Below, piece after piece: positions 1-7,509 of a DNA stretch of 12,796 nt (position 1 is the first letter of the stretch; each line of letters opens with the position of its first letter). Source of the stretch: Lachnospiraceae bacterium (GTDB lineage Bacteria > Bacillota > Clostridia > Lachnospirales > Lachnospiraceae); contig SFNX01000048.1 in NCBI GenBank assembly GCA_004552595.1, forward strand, positions 1-12,796, read 5' to 3'. A program made the translations under genes and the position numbers. The notes under the pieces are model-generated. The model was not told where the DNA came from. It did no database searches and was given only the letters and a program-made list of their open reading frames with translations.

Positions 1-1
1 C

Positions 2-379
2 GACCTTTTAGTTCAGGTAATCGTGAAAGACCACGATATTTTCCAGAGACAGGATATGAATATTTTCTCGACAGCACCAATAAGCTTTGCAACAGCAGCA
101 CTTGGCGGCGATATTCTTATCGACACTGTTGATGGAAAGGTAATATATGAGGTTAAGCCTGGAACACAGACAGATACAAGAATAAGACTTAAGGGCAAGG
201 GTGTACCATCACTTAGAAATAAGGAAATTCGTGGTGACCAGTACGTTACCCTTATCGTTCAGACTCCTGACAAGCTTTCATTAGAGGCAAAAGACCTCCT
301 TAAGAAATTTGACGCACTTACAGGTGATTCCTTAAATGCGGCAAAGAAGTACACCGAGTCAAAGGGTGAGTTCAGCTGA
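2..379 (+). CDS. dnaJ: Chaperone protein DnaJ, C-terminal part (5' end outside window)
   Basis: This is the 3' end of dnaJ, the Hsp40 co-chaperone that delivers unfolded clients to DnaK and stimulates its ATPase in the cytosol. The frame is open from base 2 and ends with TGA at 377-379, giving about 125 residues. These cover the last part of substrate-binding domain I and the whole of domain II. Family landmarks visible are DLLVQVIV at the start, PISFATAALGG, VKPGTQTDTRIRLKGKGVPSL and RGDQYVTLIVQTP, followed by a helical dimerisation tail ending SKGEFS. The J domain and zinc-finger domain must lie upstream. An internal GTG at 23 is not a real start because the homology runs through it. A terminator follows, so dnaJ closes its operon here. 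Identification is firm; CbpA-type DnaJ paralogues share this region and cannot be excluded without the N-terminus. Confidence 0.93.
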   Translation, partial: DLLVQVIVKDHDIFQRQDMNIFSTAPISFATAALGGDILIDTVDGKVIYEVKPGTQTDTRIRLKGKGVPSLRNKEIRGDQYVTLIVQTPDKLSLEAKDLLKKFDALTGDSLNAAKKYTESKGEFS

Positions 380-423
380 TTTGATATAAACAGAACTGAT
401 AACACCTTATAAATTAATAATAG

Positions 424-457
424 ATGGTCATACTGATGTATGGCCATTTATTTTATT
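424..457 (+). terminator. Intrinsic terminator after dnaJ
   Basis: A 10-bp stem (424-433 with 438-447, one G:T wobble, loop TGAT) is followed directly by the T-rich stretch TTATTTTATT. It lies 44 nt after the dnaJ stop and separates dnaJ from the cysE operon. Confidence 0.8.
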
Positions 458-484
458 CAAAGATGCCCGATTTTATGATAGAAT
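456..484 (+). promoter_or_regulatory. Possible sigma-A promoter for the cysE operon
   Basis: TTCAAA (456-461), a 17-nt spacer and TAGAAT (479-484) give a moderate match to the housekeeping consensus, just after the dnaJ terminator and about 50 nt before the cysE start. The region is AT-rich, so chance matches are common. No T-box, SAM riboswitch or other long leader fits in the 80 nt between the terminator and cysE. Confidence 0.35.
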
Positions 485-536
485 AAGGGATAGTGAAAAA
501 ATACAAAAGTCTTTGACTCGTATATAGGATAATGAT

Positions 537-1469
537 ATGGACATTAAGAAAATAATCAGCAAAACAGCAGCTGAACTTGATATTAATTATTCAAATCAGG
601 GAATATTCGAAATAGGCGTAGGAGAAAAGCTTCCTAAGCGTTCGGAGATTATCGAAATCATTGAAGAAATCAGAAGGCTTATATTCCCGGGATTTTTTGG
701 CTCTGAGAATACGTCAATAGTGCCGCTTGATATTTTTGCGGGAAATGAGCTTTCAATAATTTATGAAAAGCTTTATAAGCAGATTAAGATTGCACTTCTA
801 TTCAGCCTTCGCGATAAAAAGGATAGGAATAAGGATGAACTCAAGGGTGATTCAAAGAGCATTGATGAAATATCAGAGGAGCTTACACTTGAATTTATTA
901 AAAAACTTCCTAAGGTCCAGGAATTAATTCTTAAAGACGTTGAAGCAGAACTTCAGGGAGACCCGGCAGCAAGTTCCCTTGAGGAAATCATTTTCTCATA
1001 TCCCGGAATATATGCGATTTCAATTTACAGGGTTGCACATGTACTTTATGAACTGAAAATTCCGTTCATTCCACGTATTATGACAGAGCATGCCCATTCT
1101 AAGACAGGTATAGATATTAATCCGGGTGCTACAATCGGTGAGTACTTCTTCATTGACCACGGTACAGGAATCGTTATCGGTGAGACTACTACAATTGGTG
1201 ATCACGTTAAGATATATCAGGGTGTAACACTTGGTGCACTCTCTACAATGAAGGGACAGGAGCTTTCCGGAGTAAAGAGACATCCTACAATCGAGAATAA
1301 TGTGGTAATATATGCAAATACAACCATTCTTGGTGGTGAAACAGTTGTCGGAGAGGGCTCTGTAGTTGCAGGTAATACTTTCTTAACGCAGTCGGTGCCT
1401 GCAAATACTACCGTATCCGCATATTTGCCGGAGCTTAAGCTTAAAGCCCGCCGGGTTAAGAATAAATAG
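537..1469 (+). CDS. cysE: Serine O-acetyltransferase (EpsC/CysE type)
   Basis: It transfers acetyl from acetyl-CoA to L-serine, giving O-acetylserine, the first committed step of cysteine synthesis in the cytosol. The 310-residue protein has an alpha-helical N-terminal half (about 1-180) and a left-handed beta-helix of hexapeptide repeats (about 190-290), for example IDINPGATIGEYFFIDHGTG and VVIGEGS-like turns. By family alignment, D193 (in IDINP) and H208 (in DHGTG) match the catalytic Asp/His pair of E. coli CysE. The long helical N-terminus (EIIEEIRRLIFPGFFG) is typical of the roughly 300-aa EpsC-type enzymes, not the 270-aa E. coli form. The ATG at 537 has only a weak AGGA site (526-529) before it. 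mnmA follows after 15 nt, so the two are probably co-transcribed. The C-terminus ends in K, without the isoleucine used by E. coli CysE to dock CysK. Confidence in family is high. Confidence 0.93.
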   Translation: MDIKKIISKTAAELDINYSNQGIFEIGVGEKLPKRSEIIEIIEEIRRLIFPGFFGSENTSIVPLDIFAGNELSIIYEKLYKQIKIALLFSLRDKKDRNKDELKGDSKSIDEISEELTLEFIKKLPKVQELILKDVEAELQGDPAASSLEEIIFSYPGIYAISIYRVAHVLYELKIPFIPRIMTEHAHSKTGIDINPGATIGEYFFIDHGTGIVIGETTTIGDHVKIYQGVTLGALSTMKGQELSGVKRHPTIENNVVIYANTTILGGETVVGEGSVVAGNTFLTQSVPANTTVSAYLPELKLKARRVKNK

Positions 1470-1484
1470 GAATTTTTCTTTTTT

Positions 1485-2570
1485 ATGACAGACATTAATT
1501 CAAATAATAAAAAAGCACTAATTGCTATGAGCGGCGGTGTTGATTCATCAGTCGCGGCCAAGATTATAAACGATGCTTCATTTGAGTGTATCGGATGCAC
1601 TATGAAGCTTTATGATAATGATGATACAGTATTAAGCAAAGACAACACGTGCTGCAGTCTTGATGACGTGGAAGATGCGAGACAGGTCGCTGCAAATCTG
1701 AAAATGCCGTATTATGTATTCAATTTTAAGGACGGCTTTAAGGAGCATGTAATTGATTCATTTGTTAAGGCGTATGAGTCGGGAAAGACACCGAATCCAT
1801 GCATCCTCTGTAATCGTTACATGAAATTTGAAAAGCTTTATCAGCGCGCAAGAGAGCTTGGCTGTTACTACGTTGTGACAGGCCATTATGCCAGAATTGA
1901 GTATGATGGCAACCGATATCTTCTTAAGAAAGCAATCGATAAATCAAAGGACCAGAGCTATGTTCTCTACTCAATGACTCAGGAACAGCTTAAGCACACG
2001 CTTTTCCCACTTGGGGAGCTTGAGAAGACTAAGGTTCGTGAAATCGCCACAAAAAACGGTTTTGTTAACTCGAATAAGCCTGACAGCCAGGACATATGCT
2101 TTGTGCCGGATGGCGATTATGCTTCGTTTCTTGAGAGATATACAGGTAAGAAGTACGAAGAAGGACATTTTATAGATTGCGCCGGCAACATGCTTGGCAC
2201 TCATAAGGGTATAGTCAGATATACTGTCGGACAGAGAAAGGGACTTGGTATTTCCTATAATGAGCCGATATATGTTAAGGATATAGATGTTAAAAATAAT
2301 ACCGTGGTTCTCGCAAGAGACTCTGAACTGTATTCTGACCGACTCATTGCAAATGATATTAATCTGATTTCAGTTGACAAAATCGATAAGCCAATGGAAG
2401 TGACAGCGAAAATACGCTACAGACATACAGAAGCTAAGGCAACCGTAACACAGATTTCAGAAGATGAGATAGAAGTAGTATTTAAGGAGCCGCAGCGTGC
2501 CATTACAAAAGGTCAGGCTGTAGTTCTATATCAGGGTGATATTGTTGTCGGTGGCGGCACAATATGCTGA
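1485..2570 (+). CDS. mnmA: tRNA-specific 2-thiouridylase MnmA
   Basis: MnmA adds sulfur to C2 of the wobble uridine (U34) in tRNAs for Lys, Glu and Gln, using ATP and sulfur relayed from a cysteine desulfurase. The 361-residue length is usual for the family. The PP-loop SGGVDSS sits at residues 16-22. The two catalytic cysteines are visible as C106 in NPCILCN and C205 in DSQDICFV. The motifs VTGHYAR, KDQSYVLY and GQRKGLGIS follow in canonical order, and the last roughly 80 residues form the C-terminal beta-barrel. The start ATG at 1485 follows a poly-T stretch, and the only SD-like site (AGGA, 1468-1471) overlaps the cysE stop, so initiation is probably coupled to cysE translation. Placement after cysE, and before metG and metNI, gives a sulfur/methionine theme to the operon. 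Also known as trmU. Confidence 0.96.
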   Translation: MTDINSNNKKALIAMSGGVDSSVAAKIINDASFECIGCTMKLYDNDDTVLSKDNTCCSLDDVEDARQVAANLKMPYYVFNFKDGFKEHVIDSFVKAYESGKTPNPCILCNRYMKFEKLYQRARELGCYYVVTGHYARIEYDGNRYLLKKAIDKSKDQSYVLYSMTQEQLKHTLFPLGELEKTKVREIATKNGFVNSNKPDSQDICFVPDGDYASFLERYTGKKYEEGHFIDCAGNMLGTHKGIVRYTVGQRKGLGISYNEPIYVKDIDVKNNTVVLARDSELYSDRLIANDINLISVDKIDKPMEVTAKIRYRHTEAKATVTQISEDEIEVVFKEPQRAITKGQAVVLYQGDIVVGGGTIC

Positions 2571-2607
2571 TAAAATATCCGATTCTTATTTACCAGGAGG
2601 AAAATAT

Positions 2608-4194
2608 ATGTGTAACTGTAACAAAGGAAAATTTTACATCACAACGCCAATCTATTACCCGTCGGGTAATCCGCACATTGGACACTGCTATACAACTGTA
2701 GCATGTGATTCGATTGCCAGATATAAACGAATGCAGGGCTACGATGTTATGTTTCTTACAGGAACTGATGAGCACGGTCTTAAAATAGAAACAAAGGCAG
2801 CAGAAAAGGGAGTAACTCCTCAGGAATATGTAGATGAAATAGTTGCTATCTTTAAGAATCTCTGGGAGTACATGGGAATAAGCTATGACAGATACATCCG
2901 TACAACTGATGACTATCATGTTGAGTCTGTACAGAAGATATTTAAAGAGCTTTATGACAGAGGCTATATCTATAAAGGCGAGTATACCGGAAAATACTGT
3001 ACTCCATGTGAATCATTCTGGACAGAGAGCCAGCTTGTTGACGGAAAGTGTCCTGACTGTGGAAGAGAAGTAATCGAAGCAAAAGAGGAGGCATATTTCT
3101 TTAAGATGAGTCCTTTTGCAGACAGACTTGAAGAACTCTTAACTAAGACAGATTATCTTCGTCCGAAGACTCGTGCTATTGAACTTGTTAATAACTTTAT
3201 TAAGCCGGGACTGGAAGATTTATGCGTATCAAGAACAAGCTTTACATGGGGTATTCCTGTTTCATTTGATGAAAAGCATGTAATTTATGTATGGGTTGAC
3301 GCATTATCAAACTATATAACTGCTCTTGGTTATCTTAACGACAAATATGATGATTATGATAAGTTCTGGCCGGCAGATGTTCATATGGTAGCAAAGGATA
3401 TTATGAGATTCCATGCACTTATATGGCCTGCAATGCTTATGGCACTTGATTTACCACTTCCTAAGCACTTAGCCGTTCATGGATGGATAACATTTAACGG
3501 ACAGAAGATGAGTAAGTCACTTGGTAATGTTGTAGATCCGATGATACTTGGACAAAGATACGGTGCAGATGCTATCAGATACCACATTATGAGGGAAATG
3601 GCACTTGGTGCTGATTCATCTTTCTCTAACGAGATAATGATTAACAGAATTAACTCAGACCTTGCCAACGGATTTGGTAACCTCGTATCAAGAACAGTTG
3701 CAATGGTAATCAAGTATTTTGGCGGAACGCTTATTACAGACAGGGAAGAAGGAGACTTTGATTCTGAGCTTATCACAATGATTGAAGGCTTAAGAGATAA
3801 GGTTGATTCTTTTGTTGATGAAACTCAGCTTCAGAATGCACTTGCAGAAATATTCACACTTGTAGCAAGAGCAAATAAATATATCGACGAGACAGAGCCA
3901 TGGGTACTTGCCAAGGACGAGACTAAGAAGGCAAGACTGGCAAGCGTACTTTATAATCTGTTAGAGGCAATAAGAGTCAGCGCAACACTTCTTAAGGCAT
4001 TTATGCCTGCTACAATGCCAAAGGCACTTAAGCAGATTGGATGCAGTGAAGAAATGGCTTCGTATGAGAACGCAGGCAAATACGGCGTTCTCCCAGTTGA
4101 TGTAACAGTTGAGAAGGGTGAAGTATTATTCCCACGTATCGACGTGGATAAAGAAATTGAGGCATTAAACGAGTTCATTAAGAATAATGCATAG
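2608..4194 (+). CDS. metG: Methionyl-tRNA synthetase, form without the C-terminal tRNA-binding domain
   Basis: This class Ia synthetase charges tRNA-Met with methionine. The start is set at 2608 because AGGAGG (2595-2600) lies 7 nt upstream; the frame opens earlier (2536), but only inside mnmA. The product has 528 residues. The HIGH signature is HIGH at 23-26, the TGTDEHG motif at 51-57, a zinc-knuckle CxxC pair at C131/C134 and C148/C151, and KMSKS at 300-304. The anticodon-binding helical domain occupies about 370-500. The protein stops soon after VLFPRIDVDKEIEALNEFIKNNA-like helix sequence, so the EMAPII/Trbp111-like C-terminal dimerisation domain found in the roughly 640-aa Firmicute enzymes is absent. 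No frameshift or leftover domain sequence is seen, because metN begins 15 nt later. It lies between mnmA and the methionine importer genes, probably in one transcript. Confidence 0.95.
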   Translation: MCNCNKGKFYITTPIYYPSGNPHIGHCYTTVACDSIARYKRMQGYDVMFLTGTDEHGLKIETKAAEKGVTPQEYVDEIVAIFKNLWEYMGISYDRYIRTTDDYHVESVQKIFKELYDRGYIYKGEYTGKYCTPCESFWTESQLVDGKCPDCGREVIEAKEEAYFFKMSPFADRLEELLTKTDYLRPKTRAIELVNNFIKPGLEDLCVSRTSFTWGIPVSFDEKHVIYVWVDALSNYITALGYLNDKYDDYDKFWPADVHMVAKDIMRFHALIWPAMLMALDLPLPKHLAVHGWITFNGQKMSKSLGNVVDPMILGQRYGADAIRYHIMREMALGADSSFSNEIMINRINSDLANGFGNLVSRTVAMVIKYFGGTLITDREEGDFDSELITMIEGLRDKVDSFVDETQLQNALAEIFTLVARANKYIDETEPWVLAKDETKKARLASVLYNLLEAIRVSATLLKAFMPATMPKALKQIGCSEEMASYENAGKYGVLPVDVTVEKGEVLFPRIDVDKEIEALNEFIKNNA

Positions 4195-4209
4195 CCGGAA
4201 AGGTACAAT

Positions 4210-5229
4210 ATGGCACTTATAGAATTAAAAGACGTATGCAAGGAATTTACTCAGGATGATTTGGTAATCCGTGCTCTTAACAATATTAATCTTTCAATAG
4301 AAGAGAACGACATTTACGGCATTATCGGTATGTCGGGTGCGGGAAAGAGTACACTTGTAAGATGTCTTAACTATCTCGAAAAGCCTACAAGCGGCACAGT
4401 AATAATTGATGGTGAAAAGCTAGGCGCACTTACTGAAAGAGAACTTCGTGAGAAACGCGGCAGTATCGCTATGATTTTCCAGCATTTTAATCTTCTTATG
4501 CAGAAGACTGTCATTGACAACGTAATGTTCCCACTTAAGCTTAAGGGAATCAAGAAAGCGGAAGCTAAGGCTAAGGCGTTAGAGTATCTTAAGACTGTAG
4601 GTCTTGAAGATAAGGCAAAAGCATACCCGGCACAGCTTTCTGGCGGACAGAAGCAGAGAGTTGCAATCGCAAGAGCACTTGCCTGCGACCCGAAGATTTT
4701 ACTTTGCGATGAGGCAACCTCAGCACTTGACCCTCAGACAACCGAATCGATTTTGTCTTTGCTTAAAGAGATTAACAAAAATACAGGCATTACGATTGTA
4801 ATTATTACACATCAGATGAGTGTAGTTGAGACAATCTGTAACAAAGTTGCAATTATCGATAACGGTGACCTTGTCGAAACCGGATATGTAGCTGATGTAT
4901 TTGCTAACCCGAAGTCAAATGCTGCCAAGAAGCTTATTTTTGGCGGAGCCGAGGATGAAATGTTAAGCGTTAAGCATGTTGATAAGATTCCTGAGAAGGG
5001 AAAGACAGTACGTATCGTTTTCTCGGAGAATTCAAGCTTCGAGCCTGTAGTTGCAGATTTAATACTTCAGTTTAATGTGCCGGTTAATATTTTGTATGCA
5101 AATACAAGAGATGTTGGCGGAATTGCCAAGGGTGATATGGTAATAACACTTCCTGAAGACAGGCATTTGCAGATTGATATGATAGAGTTCCTTAAGAAAA
5201 AAGGATTAGATGTTCAGGAGGTGTCTTAA
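4210..5229 (+). CDS. metN: Methionine ABC transporter ATP-binding protein MetN
   Basis: This is the ATPase that powers the MetNI importer for methionine at the inner face of the membrane. In the 339-residue protein, Walker A is GMSGAGKST (40-48), the Q-loop Gln is Q91, the signature LSGGQ is at 143-147, Walker B ILLCDE at 163-168, and the switch histidine is H201 (ITHQ). Residues about 265-335 form the C-terminal NIL domain, which in E. coli MetN binds methionine and shuts transport down when the cell is replete; this domain separates MetN from most other amino-acid ATPases. GGAAAGG (4197-4203) precedes the ATG by 6 nt. metI begins on the base after the stop codon, with its SD inside the metN 3' end, which indicates translational coupling. 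The substrate is inferred from the family and the metG neighbour; D-methionine or methionine derivatives are also possible. Confidence 0.94.
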   Translation: MALIELKDVCKEFTQDDLVIRALNNINLSIEENDIYGIIGMSGAGKSTLVRCLNYLEKPTSGTVIIDGEKLGALTERELREKRGSIAMIFQHFNLLMQKTVIDNVMFPLKLKGIKKAEAKAKALEYLKTVGLEDKAKAYPAQLSGGQKQRVAIARALACDPKILLCDEATSALDPQTTESILSLLKEINKNTGITIVIITHQMSVVETICNKVAIIDNGDLVETGYVADVFANPKSNAAKKLIFGGAEDEMLSVKHVDKIPEKGKTVRIVFSENSSFEPVVADLILQFNVPVNILYANTRDVGGIAKGDMVITLPEDRHLQIDMIEFLKKKGLDVQEVS

Positions 5230-5886
5230 ATGTTTGGCAACGAAATTGTTATAATGCTTTTAGAAGGTATCAGGGACACCGTATATATGACGGTTGCGTC
5301 CACATTCTTTGGATATGTGATCGGTCTGCCAATGGGCATTGCACTTGCCGTTACGGATAAGGACGGACTTAAGCCAAATGCGGCTATATACAGAGTACTT
5401 GATGTTATTTCAAATATTGTAAGATCAATACCGTTTTTGATTCTACTTATACTTCTTATTCCGTTTACGCGACTTGTAGTAGGAAAGAGCTACGGCTCGA
5501 CTGCAACAATTGTTCCGCTTATTATTTGTGCAGCACCTTATATAGCAAGACTTGTTGAGTCATCTCTTAAGGAAGTCGATAAGGGTGTTGTAGAGGCGGC
5601 AAAATCAATGGGTGCGACAAATTTCCAGATTGTTATGCACGTTCTCTTAGTGGAAGGCAGAACTTCAATTATTACAGGTGCTACAATTGCGATGGGTACA
5701 ATTCTTGGATACTCAGCAATGGCAGGAACAGTCGGCGGTGGAGGACTTGGAGATATCGCTGTCAGATACGGATATTACAGATGGCAGACAGATATCATGA
5801 TAATCACAGTTATTCTTATTATCATTCTTTTCCAGCTTTTCCAGAATATAGGAATGAAGATAGCTGCTAAGATGGATAAGAGATAA
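5230..5886 (+). CDS. metI: Methionine ABC transporter permease MetI
   Basis: This is the membrane channel subunit paired with MetN. The 218-residue length is normal for MetI. About five hydrophobic segments are visible, near residues 20-42, 60-80, 92-108, 148-166 and 188-206. The cytoplasmic coupling (EAA) loop is EAAKSMGATNFQIVMHVLL (122-140), followed by the family's GTVGGGGLGDIA turn. The ATG abuts the metN stop codon, and AGGAGGT at 5216-5222 lies 7 nt before it. No metQ substrate-binding lipoprotein gene follows; the next frame is an unrelated small protein, so MetQ must be encoded elsewhere or the importer works without a local partner. There is no clear intrinsic terminator between metI and the next gene. 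Confidence 0.94.
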   Translation: MFGNEIVIMLLEGIRDTVYMTVASTFFGYVIGLPMGIALAVTDKDGLKPNAAIYRVLDVISNIVRSIPFLILLILLIPFTRLVVGKSYGSTATIVPLIICAAPYIARLVESSLKEVDKGVVEAAKSMGATNFQIVMHVLLVEGRTSIITGATIAMGTILGYSAMAGTVGGGGLGDIAVRYGYYRWQTDIMIITVILIIILFQLFQNIGMKIAAKMDKR

Positions 5887-5927
5887 ATTTTTGTTGATTT
5901 AATAGATTTAATGAAATAAAATAATTG

Positions 5928-5933
5928 TATAAT
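5928..5933 (+). promoter_or_regulatory. Candidate -10 box upstream of the small hypothetical gene
   Basis: A perfect TATAAT at 5928-5933 lies 30 nt before the ATG at 5963, within a short AT-only inverted repeat (AATAATT, GTAT, AATTATT, 5920-5937). No convincing -35 hexamer stands 16-18 nt upstream (GATTTA at best), so the call rests on the -10 box and position. If real, it would separate this gene and the rubrerythrin from the metNI transcript. Confidence 0.35.
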
Positions 5934-5962
5934 TATTGCTACTAAGCGAAAGGAGGTTCATG

Positions 5963-6220
5963 ATGCGTATTGGCGCTGTGTCTATGACACCATACATATA
6001 CAATACGAACAGCATAAGTGCTAAAAGTCTTAATAAGATTTCAGCAATCTCAGATGATAATACAGTATCGAGACTTGATGCTACAAGCCTTGTAAGTGAT
6101 GAAGCTTCTACTCAGAATATGAATCCTCTTAAGCCTGGTCAGAGTCTTGATTTCGCGGGAATCTTAGAAATGCAGATGCAGATGAGTCATGCGAATGAGG
6201 CTCGTATAATGCAATATTGA
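5963..6220 (+). CDS. Small hypothetical protein with a FlgM-like N-terminus
   Basis: An 85-residue protein that I do not recognise. The start is placed at the second of two adjacent ATGs (5960, 5963), because AGGAGG at 5951-5956 is 6 nt from the second and only 3 nt from the first. It has no signal peptide, membrane segment or cysteine. It is rich in Ser, Asn, Met and Asp, probably partly disordered at first, with a likely helix at the end (ILEMQMQMSHANEARIM). The first 15 residues share M-R-I-x-A-x-x-M-x-x-x-x-Y-x-T with the FlgM encoded at 11204. Because FlgM is exported through the flagellar type III apparatus, this hints at a flagellum-associated protein or export substrate, but it is inference from a short match. 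The rubrerythrin gene follows 28 nt later with its own SD. Coding reality is supported by the strong SD and typical codon use. Confidence 0.72.
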   Translation: MRIGAVSMTPYIYNTNSISAKSLNKISAISDDNTVSRLDATSLVSDEASTQNMNPLKPGQSLDFAGILEMQMQMSHANEARIMQY

Positions 6221-6248
6221 TAATTTTTCATAATAGGAGGATAGTAAA

Positions 6249-6833
6249 ATGAAATACGTATGTCCGGTATGTGGATACATTCATGAAGGAGACAACCCAC
6301 CAGCAGAGTGTCCTGTATGTCACGTTTCAGGAGAAAAGTTTAAGGCAGTTGAAGGTGATTTAAAGCTTGCTGCTGAGCATGAGTATGGTATCTATGCTAA
6401 GACAGTTAAGGATAATGCTGATATTTCAGCAGAGGATAAGGCATACATTAAGGAACAGCTCATGGCTAACTTTAACGGTGAGTGTTCAGAAGTAGGTATG
6501 TACCTTTGCATGGCAAGAATCGCACATCGTGAAGGATATCCTGAAATCGGTTTATATTGGGAGAAGGCAGCTTATGAAGAGGCTGAGCATGCAGCTAAGT
6601 TTGCAGAGCTTCTCGGTGAGGAGCTTGAACCTAATATGAAGGCTACTACTAAGGATAACCTTGCATGGAGAGTTGATTGTGAATTCGGCGCTACACAGGG
6701 TAAGTTCGATTTAGCAGCATGTGCTAAGAAGAACGGTCTTGATGCAATCCATGACACAGTACATGAGATGGCTCGTGACGAGGCAAGACACGGCAAGGCA
6801 TTAAAGGGACTCTTAGAGAGATACTTTAAGTAA
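6249..6833 (+). CDS. rbr: Reverse rubrerythrin (rubredoxin-ferritin type NADH peroxidase)
   Basis: It detoxifies hydrogen peroxide, and in some clostridia oxygen, in the cytosol of anaerobes, taking electrons from NADH via a rubredoxin reductase. The 194-residue protein has the domains in reversed order. An N-terminal rubredoxin knuckle binds iron through C5, C8, C21 and C24 (VCPVCGY, ECPVCHV). A ferritin-like four-helix bundle follows (about 60-194), with ExxH pairs E111/H114 and E178/H181 and Glu ligands near E78/E81. This order matches the clostridial revRbr group (C. acetobutylicum Rbr3A/B) and the proteins often named NADH peroxidase, and differs from classical rubrerythrin, where rubredoxin is C-terminal. 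AGGAGG at 6235-6240 fixes the start. In C. acetobutylicum such genes are PerR-controlled; I could not find a clear PerR box in the 28-nt gap here. A strong terminator follows. Confidence 0.92.
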   Translation: MKYVCPVCGYIHEGDNPPAECPVCHVSGEKFKAVEGDLKLAAEHEYGIYAKTVKDNADISAEDKAYIKEQLMANFNGECSEVGMYLCMARIAHREGYPEIGLYWEKAAYEEAEHAAKFAELLGEELEPNMKATTKDNLAWRVDCEFGATQGKFDLAACAKKNGLDAIHDTVHEMARDEARHGKALKGLLERYFK

Positions 6834-6863
6834 AATTATCTGATAATATTCATATTAAATTAT

Positions 6864-6888
6864 AAAAGGCGCGTTAACTGCGCCTTTT
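6864..6888 (+). terminator. Intrinsic terminator after the rubrerythrin gene
   Basis: AAAAGGCGC (6864-6872) pairs with GCGCCTTTT (6880-6888) around a 7-nt loop GTTAACT. The stem ends in four T residues and continues AAATTATGTTT. The A-run on the 5' side makes it potentially active in both directions. Confidence 0.88.
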
Positions 6889-6939
6889 AAATTATGTTTA
6901 GAATGCATGATTATTAATGTATTGGAAAGAGGTATTATT

Positions 6940-7458
6940 ATGGCAAATCCTATCGTTACAATAACTATGGAAAACGGTGATGTTATGAAGGCAGAGCTTT
7001 ATCCTGAAATCGCACCTAACACTGTTAAGAATTTTGTATCTTTAGTAAGTAAAGGATACTATGACGGACTCATTTTCCACAGAGTCATTAAAGGGTTTAT
7101 GATTCAGGGCGGATGTCCTGAAGGAACAGGAATGGGCGGCCCTGGATATTCAATAAAGGGTGAGTTTTCAGGAAACGGATTCACAAATGACTTAAAGCAC
7201 ACTAAAGGTGTTTTATCAATGGCCCGTTCAATGATGCCAAATTCAGCAGGCTCACAGTTCTTCATTATGCATGAGACAAGTCCACACCTTGACGGACAGT
7301 ACGCTGCATTTGGTAAGGTTACAGAAGGACTTGATGTTGTTGATAAGATTGCATCTGTTAAGACAGATTATTCTGACAGGCCAATTGAAGAACAGAAAAT
7401 CAAGTCAATTACAGTTGATACAATGGGCGAAACATACGAAGAGCCTGAAAAATACTAA
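6940..7458 (+). CDS. ppiB: Cytosolic peptidyl-prolyl cis-trans isomerase, cyclophilin type
   Basis: This enzyme speeds cis/trans isomerisation of Xaa-Pro bonds during protein folding. The start is set at 6940, where GGAAAGAGG (6924-6932) stands 7 nt upstream; the in-frame ATG at 6907 lacks an SD and would add a non-conserved extension. The product is 172 residues and spans a single cyclophilin domain: FHRVIKGFMIQGG (47-58) carries the catalytic Arg (R48) and Q56, and NSAGSQFFI (101-109) and HLDGQYAAFGKV (116-127) form the rest of the proline pocket. There is no signal peptide, so it stays in the cytosol. The usual tryptophan of cyclosporin-binding human CypA lies in the HLDGQYAAFG segment and is replaced here, as in many bacterial members. 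aroF follows after 51 nt with no terminator between them. Confidence 0.93.
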   Translation: MANPIVTITMENGDVMKAELYPEIAPNTVKNFVSLVSKGYYDGLIFHRVIKGFMIQGGCPEGTGMGGPGYSIKGEFSGNGFTNDLKHTKGVLSMARSMMPNSAGSQFFIMHETSPHLDGQYAAFGKVTEGLDVVDKIASVKTDYSDRPIEEQKIKSITVDTMGETYEEPEKY

Positions 7459-7509
7459 ATTATTCTAACCGGTAATACACAAGTATCGTAGAACCGTAAG
7501 GAGGAAACA

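Noticed and set aside
466..473. CCCGATTT as a sigma-28 -10 element upstream of cysE
   Set aside because: The expected TAAA is absent at the -35 position (TTTA there), and cysE has no motility link.
513..539. TTGACT at 513 as the -35 box of the cysE promoter
   Set aside because: A 17-nt spacer would put the -10 box on the cysE start codon; the nearer GATAAT is only 9 nt away. The box looks fortuitous.
1217..1600. Minus-strand open frame of 127 codons across the cysE-mnmA junction
   Set aside because: It is antisense to two well-identified genes, has no SD and encodes no recognisable pattern. The same holds for the other long antisense frames, such as 2590-2919, 3477-3776 and 7941-8192.
2536..2607. 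Upstream in-frame start for metG overlapping mnmA
   Set aside because: It would add 24 non-family residues and has no SD, while AGGAGG stands just before the ATG at 2608.
5920..5937. AATAATT-GTAT-AATTATT inverted repeat as terminator of metI
   Set aside because: The stem has no G or C and no T-run, so it is too weak; it more likely just surrounds a -10 box.
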